Source: Psychromonas sp. SA13A (GTDB taxonomy: Bacteria; Pseudomonadota; Gammaproteobacteria; Enterobacterales; Psychromonadaceae). From it: a stretch of 57,437 bases of DNA. A program made the translations under genes and the position numbers. The notes below the pieces were generated by a model, which saw only the letters and a list, made by a program, of their open reading frames with translations, ran no database searches and was not told the DNA's origin. Every line of letters begins with the position of its first letter. Position 1 is the stretch's first letter. Positions 56,990 through 57,437 of this stretch are shown piece after piece. The stretch is taken from the NCBI RefSeq assembly GCF_011378715.1, contig NZ_WTKU01000025.1:1-57437 (forward strand), given 5' to 3'.

Positions 56990-57030
56990 AGAAAAAGCGG
57001 TCAGCTGAATATATGCTTATCGCTTTTTCT
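56990..57030 (+). repeat. Inverted repeat upstream of the IS30-type transposase
   Basis: AGAAAAAGCG (56990-56999) and CGCTTTTTCT (57021-57030), an exact 10-bp inverted repeat with a 21-base loop, just before the transposase start. It may insulate the transposase from outside transcription or lie next to the element's left end, which I could not fix. Confidence 0.5.
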
Positions 57031-57048
57031 CCGGCAAGAGATGCAACA

Positions 57049-57437
57049 ATGAAAACATATAAACAACTGACCTATGGGCTAAGATGCCAGATTTATGCTT
57101 TAAAGAAAATAGGTCTGAGTCAAAATAAAATTGCGCAACAGTTAAAAGTTAGTCAATCAACTATCAGTAGAGAGCTTTCTCGTAATACAGGTAAGCGAGG
57201 ATATCGCATTAAACAAGCCCAATCGTTTGCACATCATCGTCGATTACATTCTCGTAAAGCAATTAAAATGACGAGTAGCCTCATTGCATTAATTAACTCA
57301 AAGATTCGACTCGAATGGAGTCCCGAGCAAATATCAGGATGGTTGCGAGAAGAACACAAAGTGCGGATTAGCCATGAAACGATTTATCTTTATATTTGGT
57401 CTGATAAGAAACGTGGAGGTCAGTTATTTCAATACCT
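57049..57437 (+). CDS. IS30-family transposase, 5' part (runs off the window)
   Basis: The first 129 codons of a transposase, cut by the window edge. The N-terminal HTH_38 reads YGLRCQIYALKKIGLSQNKI followed by QLKVSQSTISRELSRN, the classic IS30 DNA-binding domain, then RLHSRKAI, the WSPEQISGWL motif and HETIYLYIW. The DDE domain would follow outside the window. ATG 57049 has AAGAG about 10 bases before it; the ATG at 57041 ends at once in a stop. Whether the element is complete cannot be judged. Confidence 0.85.
   Translation, partial: MKTYKQLTYGLRCQIYALKKIGLSQNKIAQQLKVSQSTISRELSRNTGKRGYRIKQAQSFAHHRRLHSRKAIKMTSSLIALINSKIRLEWSPEQISGWLREEHKVRISHETIYLYIWSDKKRGGQLFQY

Overview
The window is AT-rich, densely coding DNA from a gammaproteobacterium. 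Marine, cold-adapted relatives such as Psychromonas and other Alteromonadales or Vibrio-like groups fit best: bifunctional HisB and HisIE, pyrD-zapC linkage, TamAB, YoaA, a DUF2986 protein, a VPAP-type PEP-CTERM protein and a ChrR/photolyase cluster. The genus is an inference. Both edges are mobile DNA: an IS3-family element (1-1229) and the 5' part of an IS30-family transposase (from 57049).

Region 1 (1.3-11.6 kb) holds dctB-dctD (minus), a DUF711 protein plus a glutathione transferase, a three-gene amino-acid ABC transporter, a nitrobindin-like protein and an exported choice-of-anchor-A/PEP-CTERM protein. The dctPQM transport genes that DctBD normally controls are not in view.

Region 2 (11.7-31.7 kb) is a histidine locus in two pieces on the minus strand. 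hisL-GDCBHA (25.4-31.4 kb) has a leader peptide with four consecutive His codons, an attenuator, and its own terminator after hisA. hisF-hisIE (11.7-13.1 kb) lies about 12.3 kb away. Between them, on the opposite strand, is a photo-oxidative-stress block: DUF2878, chalcone-isomerase-like and DUF3833 membrane genes, a Lon-N-domain protein, an ECF sigma factor with its ChrR zinc-cupin anti-sigma, a RudS-type tRNA 4-thiouridine desulfidase, a photolyase, and an overlapping lipid operon (NTF2-like, SDR, flavoprotein, DUF1365, cyclopropane-synthase-like methyltransferase). The methyltransferase lacks three of the side chains that bind bicarbonate in true cyclopropane synthases. Two promoters, upstream of the ECF gene and of DUF2878, share a GATC-N17/18-CGTATTA arrangement, suggesting one sigma-driven unit.

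Region 3 (31.5-40.5 kb) is mostly housekeeping: DUF2986, YgbA, YoaA helicase, TsaB, two uncharacterised proteins (one exported with a phage-lysozyme-like signature), PyrD, ZapC, a parvulin and HtpX.

Region 4 (40.7-49.9 kb) is a tight four-gene unit: a periplasmic-binding lipoprotein, a membrane PAS/degenerate-GGDEF/EAL c-di-GMP phosphodiesterase, TamA and TamB. The overlaps are 8, 1 and 4 bases. It joins an NspS-MbaA-like sensing pair to outer-membrane assembly.

Region 5 (50-57 kb) has a YihU-like beta-hydroxyacid dehydrogenase, the znuA / znuCB zinc uptake locus with three Zur-like boxes spaced exactly 23 bp apart, an isochorismatase-family hydrolase, a HutD/Ves protein and the IS30 fragment. 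I saw no rRNA, tRNA or CRISPR array.
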